Shown piece by piece: positions 23,867 through 33,767 of a stretch of DNA of 62,237 nt; the stretch's first letter is position 1; each line of letters begins with the position of its first letter. The notes under the pieces were generated by a model. The model made no database searches. It was not told the DNA's origin and saw only the letters and a program-made list of their open reading frames with translations. This DNA is from SIG603 sp964370115 (GTDB lineage Bacteria; Bacillota; Clostridia; Oscillospirales; Acutalibacteraceae), in assembly GCA_964370115.1 (NCBI GenBank), contig CAYJIA010000008.1:1-62237 (forward strand). Direction: 5' to 3'. The position numbers and the translations under genes were made by a program.

Positions 23867-25522
23867 CTATTTTGAATTACCTTTTATAATCGTCTTGTTT
23901 TCAAACATGCGCTCATCAATATGTTTAAGATAATTCATTATACTTGGGTAATCATTTTTATCATAATGTGCATATCCAACAGCAACGCCTGCCATATCGC
24001 TACCTTCAAAGCTCTTAACCTCCCCTTGAATGATACTCACCTTCTCCTCTAGTACATCAAGCGGAACATTATATAAAATTGCAGAAAACTCATCTCCGCC
24101 CACGCGATAGCAATTTCCAAATTCACTTAAATACTTCTTAGCTAATTGGGCAAAATAAATCAAATAATTATCTCCCGTTTGATGTCCAATATTATCATTG
24201 AAGTATTTCAAATTATTCAAATCAAATGTAATTATTATTTTTAGCGGATCATCGCTTTGCTTAAACTCCTCTAAATCTCTTTCAAACGCGTGCCTATTGT
24301 ATAGTGATGTCAAAATATCTGAATATGCAATTTTACTTAAATATTCTGTGTGCATACCCTCTGTCCAAACACTTCTTAGTTTTATCGAAGTAGATATTAT
24401 ACAAATCATCAGATATAACAGCATACCCGTTTGAAGGCTTATGCCAATCGAGCTCATATTATCACCAAAATAGAAAACACCTAGTTCCGCTAGTGCTGCA
24501 ACAATCAAAAATGATATTTGCAATATTATAACTTTTGCATCCTCGTTCTTTTTCGCAAAAATTTCGTATATCAGTGAAGATATGAAGTATAATAAAGTGA
24601 CAACCATAACTATATGCACTACCCACAGTGTATTATAATAATAGACTATTTCTGTCACGTGAAGTATCGTGGCTACAATAAAGTTAATAATAAACGCCAT
24701 ACATAAGTACTTCGCTAGTGATTTATGAGAAGGTGTATACATACTATCAACATAGAAAATAAAAGGTATAAACAGCAATTGTATCGACCAATATGGTAGA
24801 TTCCCTAATATAAACGTGTCACCCATAACAAACTGAAGTAAATTAGATTCACTTATCAACCAAATAGCTATACTAGCAGACAATAAACCGAGATACAAAA
24901 TCATATTATTGTTTTTAAGGCCTTTAGAAATAAAAATCTGAGTTACTACAAGAATAATGCCGATAATCAGTATTATTGTAGATATAAGCAATTTCACACC
25001 ATTTTGAGCCACTAAAAATAAAGTCGCTTCGCTTTTTTCAGCTAAATGTATGGCGCTGATGCCGATTGAAGTTTTATCATCACTCGGTACAATATCCATC
25101 TCCACCGTAATATCAGTTTGTCCCGCTGGTAAATCTATAAAATGCCAAATTCCGCCACTGGGTCTAGAAAACATATTGCTTCTATCTTGTCCAAACTCGT
25201 AAACAATCTCAGAATTTATGCTTATCGTAAAAGATTGATGCATGCTTTCTATCATTATTACAGGTTTTTTATAGTCAAGTGTCGAAATCTCACCCGTTAG
25301 ACTATAGGGTTTAAAATTAGTATCTTGAGGATCAAAATAAGTCATATCTACTTGCTCGCTTACTTCATCACTTTCTAAATACCACATGTCAAGAGCCGTT
25401 AGGCCTGTTTCATCATAAATTAAGCTCACATCTTTTTCATTATTAAAAAAAGATGATGATATACACATAGCCACCACGACTAAAACACAAACCACAAACA
25501 AACCAAATAATTTTCTACTCAT
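23867..25522 (-). CDS. Membrane diguanylate cyclase with extracellular sensor
   Basis: About 551 residues from the ATG at 25522, which follows GGAG by 6 bases. An N-terminal membrane segment is followed by an outside beta-rich domain of about 160 residues (SFTISINSEIVYEFGQ, FIDLPAGQTDITVEMDI), then about seven membrane segments, as in 7TM-DISM receptors. The cytosolic GGDEF domain has an intact active site, RVGGDEFSAIL, and DILTSLYNRHAFERDL at its start. It should make cyclic di-GMP on sensing a ligand. No EAL domain. It is monocistronic; the ligand is unknown. Confidence 0.85.
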   Translation of the reverse strand: MSRKLFGLFVVCVLVVVAMCISSSFFNNEKDVSLIYDETGLTALDMWYLESDEVSEQVDMTYFDPQDTNFKPYSLTGEISTLDYKKPVIMIESMHQSFTISINSEIVYEFGQDRSNMFSRPSGGIWHFIDLPAGQTDITVEMDIVPSDDKTSIGISAIHLAEKSEATLFLVAQNGVKLLISTIILIIGIILVVTQIFISKGLKNNNMILYLGLLSASIAIWLISESNLLQFVMGDTFILGNLPYWSIQLLFIPFIFYVDSMYTPSHKSLAKYLCMAFIINFIVATILHVTEIVYYYNTLWVVHIVMVVTLLYFISSLIYEIFAKKNEDAKVIILQISFLIVAALAELGVFYFGDNMSSIGISLQTGMLLYLMICIISTSIKLRSVWTEGMHTEYLSKIAYSDILTSLYNRHAFERDLEEFKQSDDPLKIIITFDLNNLKYFNDNIGHQTGDNYLIYFAQLAKKYLSEFGNCYRVGGDEFSAILYNVPLDVLEEKVSIIQGEVKSFEGSDMAGVAVGYAHYDKNDYPSIMNYLKHIDERMFENKTIIKGNSK

Positions 25523-25635
25523 AATCTTCTCCATCCAAATATGCAAATAATTCCTAATATGTTAAGTTTATCACAAACACGTTAATTTTTCAATAAAATC
25601 AACACCGCAACTTATAACTTTATTTTGAACATCTA

Positions 25636-25682
25636 AAAACGCTGTTACAAATAATATTAACTACTTACAACAGCGTTTTATT
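25636..25682 (-). terminator. Terminator of the EF-G-like gene
   Basis: AAAACGCTGTT (25636-25646) pairs with AACAGCGTTTT (25669-25679), followed on the minus strand by TTTTAGATG. Confidence 0.75.
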
Positions 25683-25686
25683 TTGA

Positions 25687-27759
25687 TTATTCGTGGGAAA
25701 GTTCGTCTTTCCTTTTTTCTATAACTTTTTGTGCCACGTTGGATGGCGCTTCTTCGTATCTTACAAAATCAAAGGTAAAGCTTCCTCTGCCCTGTGTTAC
25801 TTGTCTAATATATGTGCAGAAGTCGTGCATTTCTGCCATTGGCACTTCTGCCTCTACCACTTGATTTCCCTCACCCGCAGAACCCATGCCAAGCACTCTT
25901 CCGCGTCTTTTGTTTACTTCGCCCATGATATCGCCCATATGGCCGTCAGACACCGTAGCTTTTAGAGTTCCTATAGGCTCTAAAAGTACAGGAGTAGCCG
26001 CCGGAAGTCCTGCTCTATACGCAGCACCTGCCGCCATTTTAAACGCCATTTCAGAAGAATCAACTGGATGATATGAACCGTCGTAAAGAACTGCCGAAAG
26101 TCCAACTACTGGGTAAGCTGCAAGAGGTCCTTTTTTAATTGCGTCACGAAGACCCTTTTCAACGGCTGGGAAATATCCCTTAGGAACAGAACCGCCGACA
26201 ACTCTCTCGGAAAATTCCAAACCCTCACTGTCGCAAGGAGAAAATTCTATCCACACATCGCCAAACTGTCCGTGTCCGCCTGTTTGCTTTTTGTGTCTTC
26301 CTTGAATTTGAACTTTTTTCTTTATAGTCTCCCTGTAGGCTACTTTTGGTTTTGACAAAGTCACTTCTACACCAAATTTTGCCTTTAATTTTGAGACTAC
26401 TACGTCCAAATGTTGTTCACCTAAACCGCTTAGTAGCATTTCATGGGTTTCAGTGTTATTTATAAACCTAATTGTAGGATCTTCTTCACAAAGTCTTAGT
26501 ATACCTTGTGCCGCTTTGTCCTCGTCACCTTTATTCTTTGGATTTATCGCCATAGTAAGCGTTGGAGTTGGGTACTCAACACCGTCTAGGGTGATTTTTC
26601 TTGATGGCAGGCAAAGTGTGTCGCCTGTGTTTGTAGAAGAGAGTTTAGGAATTGCACCTATGTCACCCGCAGCTATATATTTTGCCTCACTTTGTTTTTT
26701 GCCACACATGACAAGGGTTTTGCCTATTCTCTCTGTAGCGCCTGTTCTCATATTTATAAGAGGTGTGTCTGTAGAAACTTTACCTGATATAACTTTCACA
26801 TAAGAGAGCTTGCCTATAAATGGATCGGCAATAGTTTTAAAGACAACAGCAGCAGTTGCTCCATTTTCATTTACGGCAACTTCAACAGGGTTTCCGTCTG
26901 TGTCTACTGCAATTTCTTCAGCCTTATCAGCAGCCGATGGGGCAAGCCATACTAAGCCGTCCAAAAATTGTTCCATGCCTCTCATGAGCATTGCATCACC
27001 GCAAAATACAGGGATTATGCTTCCGTTTTTAACGCCTTGGCTAATTCCAACTATAATCTCTTCAGGCGTGAACTCTTCGCCTGCAAAATATTTTTCAAAA
27101 AGCTCGTCGCTAGTCTCGGCAACAGCTTCGTTTATTGCAGTCCTAAGACCCTCAAGTCTTGCGCCCATGTCAGGCATTGGAATTTCAATAGGTTTTCCGT
27201 CTTGATAGTTATAAGCTCTATATTGTAATAGATTTATGTACTTATCCGCCTTGCCGTCTTCAAAATACGGAACAACAACAGGGCAAACAGCAGGTCCAAA
27301 TGAAGATTTTAACTCTTCAAAAACGCCATAGAAATCCGAACCCTCGTCGCATAGTCCATTCACAAAAACTACCTTTGCAAGTCCACGTTTGTTTGCAGCC
27401 TGCATGGCCTTTTCTGTTCCGACTTCAACACCGCTTTTTCCTGCAAGAACTATGAGTGCCGTGTCTGCCGCACGCATCGCCTCACAAGTTCCGCCCTCAA
27501 AGTCAAAAAGTCCGGGTGCATCGATTAAATTGATTTTTTTGCTCTTCCACTCAAGTGGTGCTACCGCCGATGAAACAGAAGTTTGTCTGCGTATTTCTTC
27601 TGCATCGTAGTCGCATACTGTATTTCCGTCCCCTACCTTGCCTCTTCTATCACTAGATCCTGCAAGATAAAGCATTGCTTCGGCAAGTGAAGTCTTTCCG
27701 GCTCCACCATGCCCTGCCACAGCTAGGTTTATAATGTTTTTTGCTTGATACTGATTCAT
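25687..27759 (-). CDS. EF-G-like translational GTPase paralogue
   Basis: 690 residues with the full EF-G domain order. G1 is GHGGAGKT (16-23) and G3 is DAPG (80-83, canonical DTPG). G4 reads NGLCD (134-138) in place of NKMD, so the lysine and the guanine-contacting motif are changed. Domain IV carries TGGHGQFGDVWIEF and GYFPAVEKGLRDA. This pattern fits the second EF-G group of Firmicutes and not the main elongation factor. Members may act in ribosome recycling or be non-canonical; this one's role is unknown. It is monocistronic, with a good promoter and terminator. Confidence 0.85.
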   Translation of the reverse strand: MNQYQAKNIINLAVAGHGGAGKTSLAEAMLYLAGSSDRRGKVGDGNTVCDYDAEEIRRQTSVSSAVAPLEWKSKKINLIDAPGLFDFEGGTCEAMRAADTALIVLAGKSGVEVGTEKAMQAANKRGLAKVVFVNGLCDEGSDFYGVFEELKSSFGPAVCPVVVPYFEDGKADKYINLLQYRAYNYQDGKPIEIPMPDMGARLEGLRTAINEAVAETSDELFEKYFAGEEFTPEEIIVGISQGVKNGSIIPVFCGDAMLMRGMEQFLDGLVWLAPSAADKAEEIAVDTDGNPVEVAVNENGATAAVVFKTIADPFIGKLSYVKVISGKVSTDTPLINMRTGATERIGKTLVMCGKKQSEAKYIAAGDIGAIPKLSSTNTGDTLCLPSRKITLDGVEYPTPTLTMAINPKNKGDEDKAAQGILRLCEEDPTIRFINNTETHEMLLSGLGEQHLDVVVSKLKAKFGVEVTLSKPKVAYRETIKKKVQIQGRHKKQTGGHGQFGDVWIEFSPCDSEGLEFSERVVGGSVPKGYFPAVEKGLRDAIKKGPLAAYPVVGLSAVLYDGSYHPVDSSEMAFKMAAGAAYRAGLPAATPVLLEPIGTLKATVSDGHMGDIMGEVNKRRGRVLGMGSAGEGNQVVEAEVPMAEMHDFCTYIRQVTQGRGSFTFDFVRYEEAPSNVAQKVIEKRKDELSHE

Positions 27760-27836
27760 ATTGAATCTCTCCTTTCATGGATAATCTCCCGATTTAATAT
27801 CTAAAAATAGAATTAAGTCCAAAATTAATTGCTATA

Positions 27837-27865
27837 ATTATATAATAATGTTCTCCGCATTACAA
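27837..27865 (-). promoter_or_regulatory. Promoter of the EF-G-like gene
   Basis: The minus strand reads TTGTAA (27860-27865), 17 bases, TATAAT (27837-27842). The leader is about 70 bases. No gene lies in the 281 bases between this gene and marR, and I see no other clear structure there. Confidence 0.7.
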
Positions 27866-28040
27866 GTGTTTTTTAAAATTTTTTATAAAAATTTTATTCA
27901 TTGGCATATTTATTTATGTATAACGCACATATAAGTAGTCAAATTTTCTATATTTAATTAAAATTTTAATTTTTTGTTCACATCGTTTTAATAAACAAAC
28001 TATATAATTAAGAAACTTAAATATGCAGGAGGTAAATAAT

Positions 28041-28502
28041 TTGTCTATTGAACTAAACGAAGAGCTTTCCAATCTTTTTTCATCATTTAAAAGAATTGCA
28101 ACTTCCTTGCCCGTTAACAAGGCGCTAAATTTCACAGAGAACGCCATTATAATGCATATGTACTTTATAAAATTGTCAAAAAAAGACGACACGGCTGTAA
28201 AAATTTCTGACATCAATGAAAAAATGCAGTTAAGTCGTGCGGCTCTCTCTCAAAATTTTAACTCTTTAGAAGAAAAGGGCTATATCAAGAGGAAAATCCA
28301 AGTCGAAGACAGGCGCAGTATAATTTTAGAAATCACCGAAAAAGGCAAGAAAATTCAAGACGAAAGCGTCACCGCTGTTAACGAATTTTGCAAGCTTGCC
28401 CAAGAGAGATTTGGAAAAGAAAAATTCATGACCCTACTCACTCTATCAGATGAATTCGCAAAACTTACCCAGGAAATAAAAGAAATGGAAGCAGGTGATT
28501 AA
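28041..28502 (+). CDS. MarR-family regulator of the ABC exporter
   Basis: About 153 residues from the TTG at 28041, which sits 8 bases after AGGAGG; the ATG at 28023 precedes the ribosome site and cannot use it. The winged helix has VKISDINEKMQLSRAALSQNFNSLEEKG as recognition region and VEDRRSIILEIT as wing. It lies 2 bases before the first ABC half-transporter gene and in the same direction, so it most likely represses this exporter operon in response to a drug-like ligand. Confidence 0.88.
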   Translation: MSIELNEELSNLFSSFKRIATSLPVNKALNFTENAIIMHMYFIKLSKKDDTAVKISDINEKMQLSRAALSQNFNSLEEKGYIKRKIQVEDRRSIILEITEKGKKIQDESVTAVNEFCKLAQERFGKEKFMTLLTLSDEFAKLTQEIKEMEAGD

Positions 28503-28504
28503 AC

Positions 28505-30679
28505 TTGATAAAATTAAGAAGATATTTAAAACCGTTTATAACAGGCGTGCTTTTGACTGTTATACTTTTAATTATTCAAGTAGTAGCAGAGCTTAATTTG
28601 CCAAACTATATGTCCGATATAGTAAACATCGGTATAAGCCAAAACGGTATAGAAGAGTCTGCCCCCCATGCCATACCAGAGCAAATGTATGGTCTTATCA
28701 CTACCTTTATGGACAGCGAAGACCAAAAAACATTTACCGACAGCTATGAAATATCTGGCAAAGATATAAACGGAAACGATTTATCAAAAACTTATGAAAA
28801 TATCGACGGACAAAACATTTATGTTTTAAAAGACGGTAGCGATGTAGAAGAGCTTGAGCGAATTTGGGGCTACAGCTCCTATGCGCTTTTTAGCCGTATG
28901 GACGCCACTGCTTTAGAAAACGGCGACATGGAAGCCGCCATAAGCTCTGCAATTGCTACAAGCTCTCTTCCACCTATTGAAGAGTCAATAGAAATGGCAA
29001 AACAAGTCGACCCTAGCATGACCGCCTCTGTCGCATCTATGTTTGTTGTAAGTATTTATGACATGATGGGCGCAGATTTAGCAGCCATACAGTCAAGCTA
29101 CATCATAAACATAGGTCTTTTCATGCTTCTTATAGCACTAATCGGCGGTGTCTGTTCAATCGTCGTGAGCTATTTCTCTGCAAGAATAGCCGCAGGCATT
29201 GCAAAAAACCTTAGGCATGATGTATTTGAAAAAGTTGAATCATTTTCTCAGTCAGAATTTGACAAATTCTCCACGGCTTCTCTAATCACAAGAAGCACAA
29301 ACGACATAAACCAAGTACAAATGGTTCTCGTAATGGGTTTAAAAATGATGCTTTACGCACCAATGCTCGCCATAGGTGGTATAGTCATGGCTCTTAACAA
29401 AAGCACCTCAATGGCTTGGATAATCGCCGCTTCTTGCTTAGCGCTTTTAGGACTTGTAATGGTAATATTCCTTATTGCCGTTCCAAAGTTCAAAGCTTTG
29501 CAAAAACTTGTAGACAGATTAAATCTTGTTTCAAGAGAAATAATAAACGGACTTATGGTAATTAAAGTTTTTGGGACAACAAAATTTGAGAGAAGCCGTT
29601 TTGAAAAAGCAAGCGGAGACCTTGCTAAAACCAACCTATTTGTAAACAGAGTCATGTCCTGCCTTATGCCATGTATGATGCTCATTATGAACGTGACCTG
29701 CCTTTTAATAGTATGGGTGGGCTCAGAACATGTTGCAGACGCACAAATGCAAGTAGGCGACATGATGGCATTTATGCAGTACGCAATGCAAATCATTATG
29801 GGCTTTTTAATGATTTCGATGATGTTTATATTTATCCCTAGAGCTTCGGTTTCTGCCGTACGAATTTCAGAGATACTTGATACAATCCCACAAATCAAAG
29901 AGCCTGAAAAATCAGAATCAATGACACAAAAAGGCACAGTCGAATTTAAAAACGTGCACTTTAGATACAACGGCGCCCAGGAAGATGCATTATTAGACAT
30001 AAGCTTCAAGGCAAACCCAGGCGAGACCACTGCATTTATTGGCGCTACTGGTTCTGGAAAAACAACACTATTAAACCTCATACCAAGATTTTACGATGTA
30101 ACACAAGGTGAAGTTTTAGTAAATGGCGTAGACGTAAGGAAATTATCGCTTAAAAACCTTAGAAGCAAAATAGGCTATGTCCCTCAAAAAAGCATATTGA
30201 TGAGCGGAAGCATAGAGAGTAATATTAAATATGGCGATGAAAACATGAGCGACAAAACAATGGAACTTGCAACAGAGATTGCACAGTCAACCGACTTTGT
30301 CACAGCAAAAGAAGACGGCTTTAAAAGCGAAATTTCACAAGGCGGCACAAATGTATCTGGTGGTCAAAGACAGCGTTTATCAATAGCAAGGGCGCTTGCC
30401 ATAAACCCTGACATCTATGTTTTTGATGACAGCTTCTCTGCTCTTGACTTTAAAACCGATGCTAACCTTAGAAAGGCGCTAAAATCCCATACCACTACAT
30501 CGACTGTAATAATTGTTGCACAAAGGGTAAGTACTATTATGGATGCCGATAAGATTTATGTTATCGACGATGGCAAAATCATAGACGGTGGCACTCATAA
30601 AGAACTGTTAAAATCTTGTCCCGAATATTTAGAGATTGCATCATCACAACTTTCAAAGGAGGAACTGGAAAATGAGTAA
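28505..30679 (+). CDS. ABC exporter half, degenerate-site subunit with extracellular domain
   Basis: 724 residues, about 140 longer than usual. The extra part lies between the first and second membrane helices (about residues 40-195) and is predicted outside the cell; the BmrC/BmrD-type exporters have a similar insertion. The ATPase domain has GATGSGKTT (about 513), the signature VSGGQRQR (about 616) and a Walker B of VFDDSFS, with aspartate replacing the catalytic glutamate. That is the pattern of the subunit that supplies the non-hydrolysing site of a heterodimer. Its stop overlaps the partner start by 8 bases. Likely a multidrug or peptide exporter. Confidence 0.87.
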   Translation: MIKLRRYLKPFITGVLLTVILLIIQVVAELNLPNYMSDIVNIGISQNGIEESAPHAIPEQMYGLITTFMDSEDQKTFTDSYEISGKDINGNDLSKTYENIDGQNIYVLKDGSDVEELERIWGYSSYALFSRMDATALENGDMEAAISSAIATSSLPPIEESIEMAKQVDPSMTASVASMFVVSIYDMMGADLAAIQSSYIINIGLFMLLIALIGGVCSIVVSYFSARIAAGIAKNLRHDVFEKVESFSQSEFDKFSTASLITRSTNDINQVQMVLVMGLKMMLYAPMLAIGGIVMALNKSTSMAWIIAASCLALLGLVMVIFLIAVPKFKALQKLVDRLNLVSREIINGLMVIKVFGTTKFERSRFEKASGDLAKTNLFVNRVMSCLMPCMMLIMNVTCLLIVWVGSEHVADAQMQVGDMMAFMQYAMQIIMGFLMISMMFIFIPRASVSAVRISEILDTIPQIKEPEKSESMTQKGTVEFKNVHFRYNGAQEDALLDISFKANPGETTAFIGATGSGKTTLLNLIPRFYDVTQGEVLVNGVDVRKLSLKNLRSKIGYVPQKSILMSGSIESNIKYGDENMSDKTMELATEIAQSTDFVTAKEDGFKSEISQGGTNVSGGQRQRLSIARALAINPDIYVFDDSFSALDFKTDANLRKALKSHTTTSTVIIVAQRVSTIMDADKIYVIDDGKIIDGGTHKELLKSCPEYLEIASSQLSKEELENE

Positions 30680-32573
30680 AAATAATCAAACAAAACCAAA
30701 CTCTCCTATTGGAAAAGGCCCAGGTCCAGGTGGCCCTGGTGGTATGCCTATGGGCGAAAAAGCAAAAGACTTTAAAGGCTCTTTTAAAAAGCTTTTAGAA
30801 TATTTAGGCCGATATAAATACGCTATTTTAGTAGTTTTCTCGCTCGCAATAGGCGCGACTGTTTTATCTGTTTTAGGCCCTAAAATCTTAGGTTCAGCTA
30901 CAACAGAGCTGTTTAACGGGCTAATGGGCAGGCTTTCCGGCAATGAAAGTAGCATGGACACCGCCTTTGCAAACATTGCAAGAATTATGCTTACACTTCT
31001 TATCGTCTATCTTGTAAGTGCAGGACTTCAGTTTATTCAAGGCTTTATTATGACGGGGATTTCAAATAAAATCACACTTAAAATGAGAAATGACATAGAC
31101 GACAAAATTCACAAATTGCCTATTTCTTATTACGACAAAACTTCGACAGGCGACATTTTATCAAGAATTACAAACGACGTCGACCTTATAAATCAAAGTT
31201 TAAATCAAAGTGTTACCCAGCTTATAACCTCAATCACCTCTATCATCGCAATTCTTGTAATGATGATTAGCATAAGCTGGCAAATGACTCTTATAGCTGT
31301 TTTAACCTTACCACTTTCTTTTGGAATTGTAGTAAATGTTGTAAAACGCTCTCAAAAGCACTTTAAAGACCAGCAAGAATATTTGGGCAAGGTAAACGGC
31401 ATAGTCGAAGAAACCTACAGCTCTAGCACAGTTATAAAAGCTTTTAACGGCGAAGAAAAAACACTAAGCGCCTTTGACAAAGAAAACGATAAACTATACG
31501 GAGCGGCTTGGAAATCAAACTTTTTATCAGGACTTATGATGCCGATTATGACATTCATCGGAAACCTTGGTTATGTACTAGTTTGCATCGTAGGTGGATA
31601 TATGGCATCTGGCTCGCTTATAAACGTGGGCGACATCCAAGCTTTCATTCAATATATGCGCCAGTTCAACCAGCCTATCGCTCAAATTTCTCAAATTTCA
31701 AATGTTTTGCAACAAACTGTTGCTGCTGCCGAGAGAGTTTTCTCTTTCCTTTCAGAAAAAGAAGAAGTGACAGACAAAGAAAACGCTTACGAAGTATGTA
31801 ACGAGGGTGAAACCGAAAGCAAAACAAATATAAAAATAAACGGCGATATTGAGTTTTCTAATGTAAGCTTTGGATACAATCCAGAAAAAATAATTATTAA
31901 TAACTTTACCTCTCATGTAGAAAGTGGCAAAAAAATAGCTATAGTAGGCCCCACGGGTGCAGGCAAAACCACTATAGTTAAATTATTGATGAGATTTTAC
32001 GATGTCACAGGCGGTAAGATTATGCTAGACGGCGTAGACATCAGAGATTTTAAAAGAGATGAGCTGCGCACCGTCATGGGTATGGTTTTACAAGACACTT
32101 GGCTTTATAGTGCAAGTATAGAAGACAATATCCGATACGGAAAGCTTGACGCTACAAGAGAAGAGGTCATAAATGCTGCAAAAATGGCACAGGCAGACAG
32201 ATTTATCAAAACCTTGCCCGACGGATACAATATGATAATCGACGAAGAGGCATCTAATATTTCACAAGGGCAAAAACAACTTTTAACCATAGCAAGGGCA
32301 GTTTTGGCAGACCCCAAAATCTTAATCTTGGACGAAGCAACAAGCTCGGTCGACACGAGAACAGAACAACTAATCCAAAAAGCTATGGATAATCTAATGC
32401 AAGGCAGAACAAGCTTTATAATTGCACACAGACTTTCCACCATAAGAAATGCAGATTTAATCCTAGTAATGAAAGACGGCGACATTATAGAGCAAGGAAA
32501 CCACGAAGAATTAATGCAAAAAGAAGGTTTCTACGCAGGACTATACAATTCACAGTTTACAAAGACTGCTTAA
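30672..32573 (+). CDS. ABC exporter half, catalytic subunit
   Basis: 633 residues from the ATG at 30672, which follows AAAGGAGG. An N-terminal Gly/Pro stretch (GKGPGPGGPGGMPMG) precedes six membrane helices. The ATPase domain has GPTGAGKTT (about 425) and an intact Walker B, ILILDEATS (about 549), but its signature is ISQGQKQ rather than LSGGQ. The intact glutamate here and the altered signature complement the partner: one catalytic and one degenerate site, as in TM287/288 and BmrCD. It closes the marR-ABC-ABC operon; the stop codon is followed within two bases by a heptamer tract. Confidence 0.88.
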   Translation: MSKNNQTKPNSPIGKGPGPGGPGGMPMGEKAKDFKGSFKKLLEYLGRYKYAILVVFSLAIGATVLSVLGPKILGSATTELFNGLMGRLSGNESSMDTAFANIARIMLTLLIVYLVSAGLQFIQGFIMTGISNKITLKMRNDIDDKIHKLPISYYDKTSTGDILSRITNDVDLINQSLNQSVTQLITSITSIIAILVMMISISWQMTLIAVLTLPLSFGIVVNVVKRSQKHFKDQQEYLGKVNGIVEETYSSSTVIKAFNGEEKTLSAFDKENDKLYGAAWKSNFLSGLMMPIMTFIGNLGYVLVCIVGGYMASGSLINVGDIQAFIQYMRQFNQPIAQISQISNVLQQTVAAAERVFSFLSEKEEVTDKENAYEVCNEGETESKTNIKINGDIEFSNVSFGYNPEKIIINNFTSHVESGKKIAIVGPTGAGKTTIVKLLMRFYDVTGGKIMLDGVDIRDFKRDELRTVMGMVLQDTWLYSASIEDNIRYGKLDATREEVINAAKMAQADRFIKTLPDGYNMIIDEEASNISQGQKQLLTIARAVLADPKILILDEATSSVDTRTEQLIQKAMDNLMQGRTSFIIAHRLSTIRNADLILVMKDGDIIEQGNHEELMQKEGFYAGLYNSQFTKTA

Positions 32574-32574
32574 C

Positions 32575-32673
32575 TAATTGATAATTGATAATTAATAATT
32601 AATGTGAAATCGGGTGGAAATTTCCACCCGATTTCGCATTAACTCTTCACTTTTAACTCTTAGTTCTTCACTC
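32575..32673. repeat. Fold-back element filling a convergent gap
   Basis: A 30-base loopless palindrome (32606-32635, arms GAAATCGGGTGGAAA and its complement) sits in the centre. It is flanked by four heptamers on the left (TAATTGA, TAATTGA, TAATTAA, TAATTAA, 32575-32602) and five on the right (complement: GAGTGAA, GAACTAA, GAGTTAA, AAGTGAA, GAGTTAA, 32639-32673). It fills the space between the ABC stop codon (ends 32573) and the GH130 stop codon (32674-32672), overlapping the latter by two bases. It may also serve as a terminator in both directions, though no T-run follows. Confidence 0.78.
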
Positions 32674-33718
32674 AAAGTGCATTAACGCTTTGCTCGCCGT
32701 GTTCTTTAGCGTATTTTGCATACTCTTCTGGAGTGCAAGGATGTGGGTATTTTCTCATATATGTCAAAAGCTCGTCTACAGTTGTAAAAGCTAGTCCAGT
32801 CACTGTGTCGGCAGCACCGTAATAAATCGCTATTCTGCCTGTTTGGGCGTCATATAGATTTGCGCAAGGGAAAGTTACGTTTGGCACGTCTCCTGTTAGT
32901 TCGTAATCGACTTCTGGTCCAAAGATATAGAACATTCCACGCTCTTTTACTATCCATGGTTTTTCTATATCTAAAAGAGCTACGCCAAGTCTATACACAA
33001 ATCCGTTGCAAGAATTTAAAACGCCATGATAAATCATCAGCCAACCCTCGTCGGTTTCGATAGGTGTCGGGCCAGGTCCCACTTTTTTTGATTGCCAGCC
33101 AGCAAGTGAGCTTGTTCCAAATACATATCTATGTTTGCCCCAGTAAGTCATGTCAGGGCTTTCGCTGTAGAAAATATCGCCAAATGGTGTGTGTCCTGTG
33201 TCACTTGGACGGCTTACCATTGCGTAATTATCTCCAATTTTTCTTGGGAACATAACGCCGTTTCTATTATAAGGCAAGAATGCGTTCTCAAGTTGGTGGA
33301 AAGTTTTAAAATCATAAGTATAAGCAACGCCTATTGTAGGGCCGTGGTATCCATTACACCAAGTGATGTAATATCTGTCCTCAATAAAGCATACTCTCGG
33401 ATCGTATCTATATTCTTTTTTTATAACTTCGCTGTCACCTTCAAAGACTATAGGCTCGTGGTTTATCTCCCAGTTTATGCCGTCTTTTGAAAAACCTGCG
33501 AAGATATCCATGTTTACGCCACGGTTATCGCATCTAAAAACGCCTGCATACGCGCCCTCAAACGGAACAACTGCCGAGTTGAACACTGAGTTTGATGTTG
33601 GAATTGCGTCTCTTTTTATAATAGGATTTGCATCATATCTCCACACGGGATGTATATAGCCCTCTGGTTTTTCTTGCCAAGGCATGTCGGGTAGGTTTGT
33701 GCCGATAATTTTTGCCAT
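32672..33718 (-). CDS. GH130-family mannoside phosphorylase-like protein
   Basis: 348 residues in the five-bladed beta-propeller family GH130. The N-terminal VWRYDANPII and the region KEYRYDPRVCFIEDRYYITWC, with the family's catalytic aspartate, are diagnostic, as are YHGVL and YYGAADT. GH130 enzymes split beta-1,2- or beta-1,4-linked mannosides by phosphorolysis to mannose-1-phosphate, or in a few subfamilies hydrolyse them. No signal peptide, so cytosolic. The subfamily cannot be told by eye. Its neighbours (AraC regulator, Gfo/Idh dehydrogenase, isomerase) support carbohydrate use. Confidence 0.85.
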   Translation of the reverse strand: MAKIIGTNLPDMPWQEKPEGYIHPVWRYDANPIIKRDAIPTSNSVFNSAVVPFEGAYAGVFRCDNRGVNMDIFAGFSKDGINWEINHEPIVFEGDSEVIKKEYRYDPRVCFIEDRYYITWCNGYHGPTIGVAYTYDFKTFHQLENAFLPYNRNGVMFPRKIGDNYAMVSRPSDTGHTPFGDIFYSESPDMTYWGKHRYVFGTSSLAGWQSKKVGPGPTPIETDEGWLMIYHGVLNSCNGFVYRLGVALLDIEKPWIVKERGMFYIFGPEVDYELTGDVPNVTFPCANLYDAQTGRIAIYYGAADTVTGLAFTTVDELLTYMRKYPHPCTPEEYAKYAKEHGEQSVNAL

Positions 33719-33767
33719 AATTTTACACCTCTTCTAATATTTTTTTGTACGAGTTTTCTGTTTTTCT

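Noticed and set aside
32603..32638. Insertion-sequence end
   Set aside because: No transposase gene or matching second end is nearby; it fits the fold-back class with heptamer tracts better.
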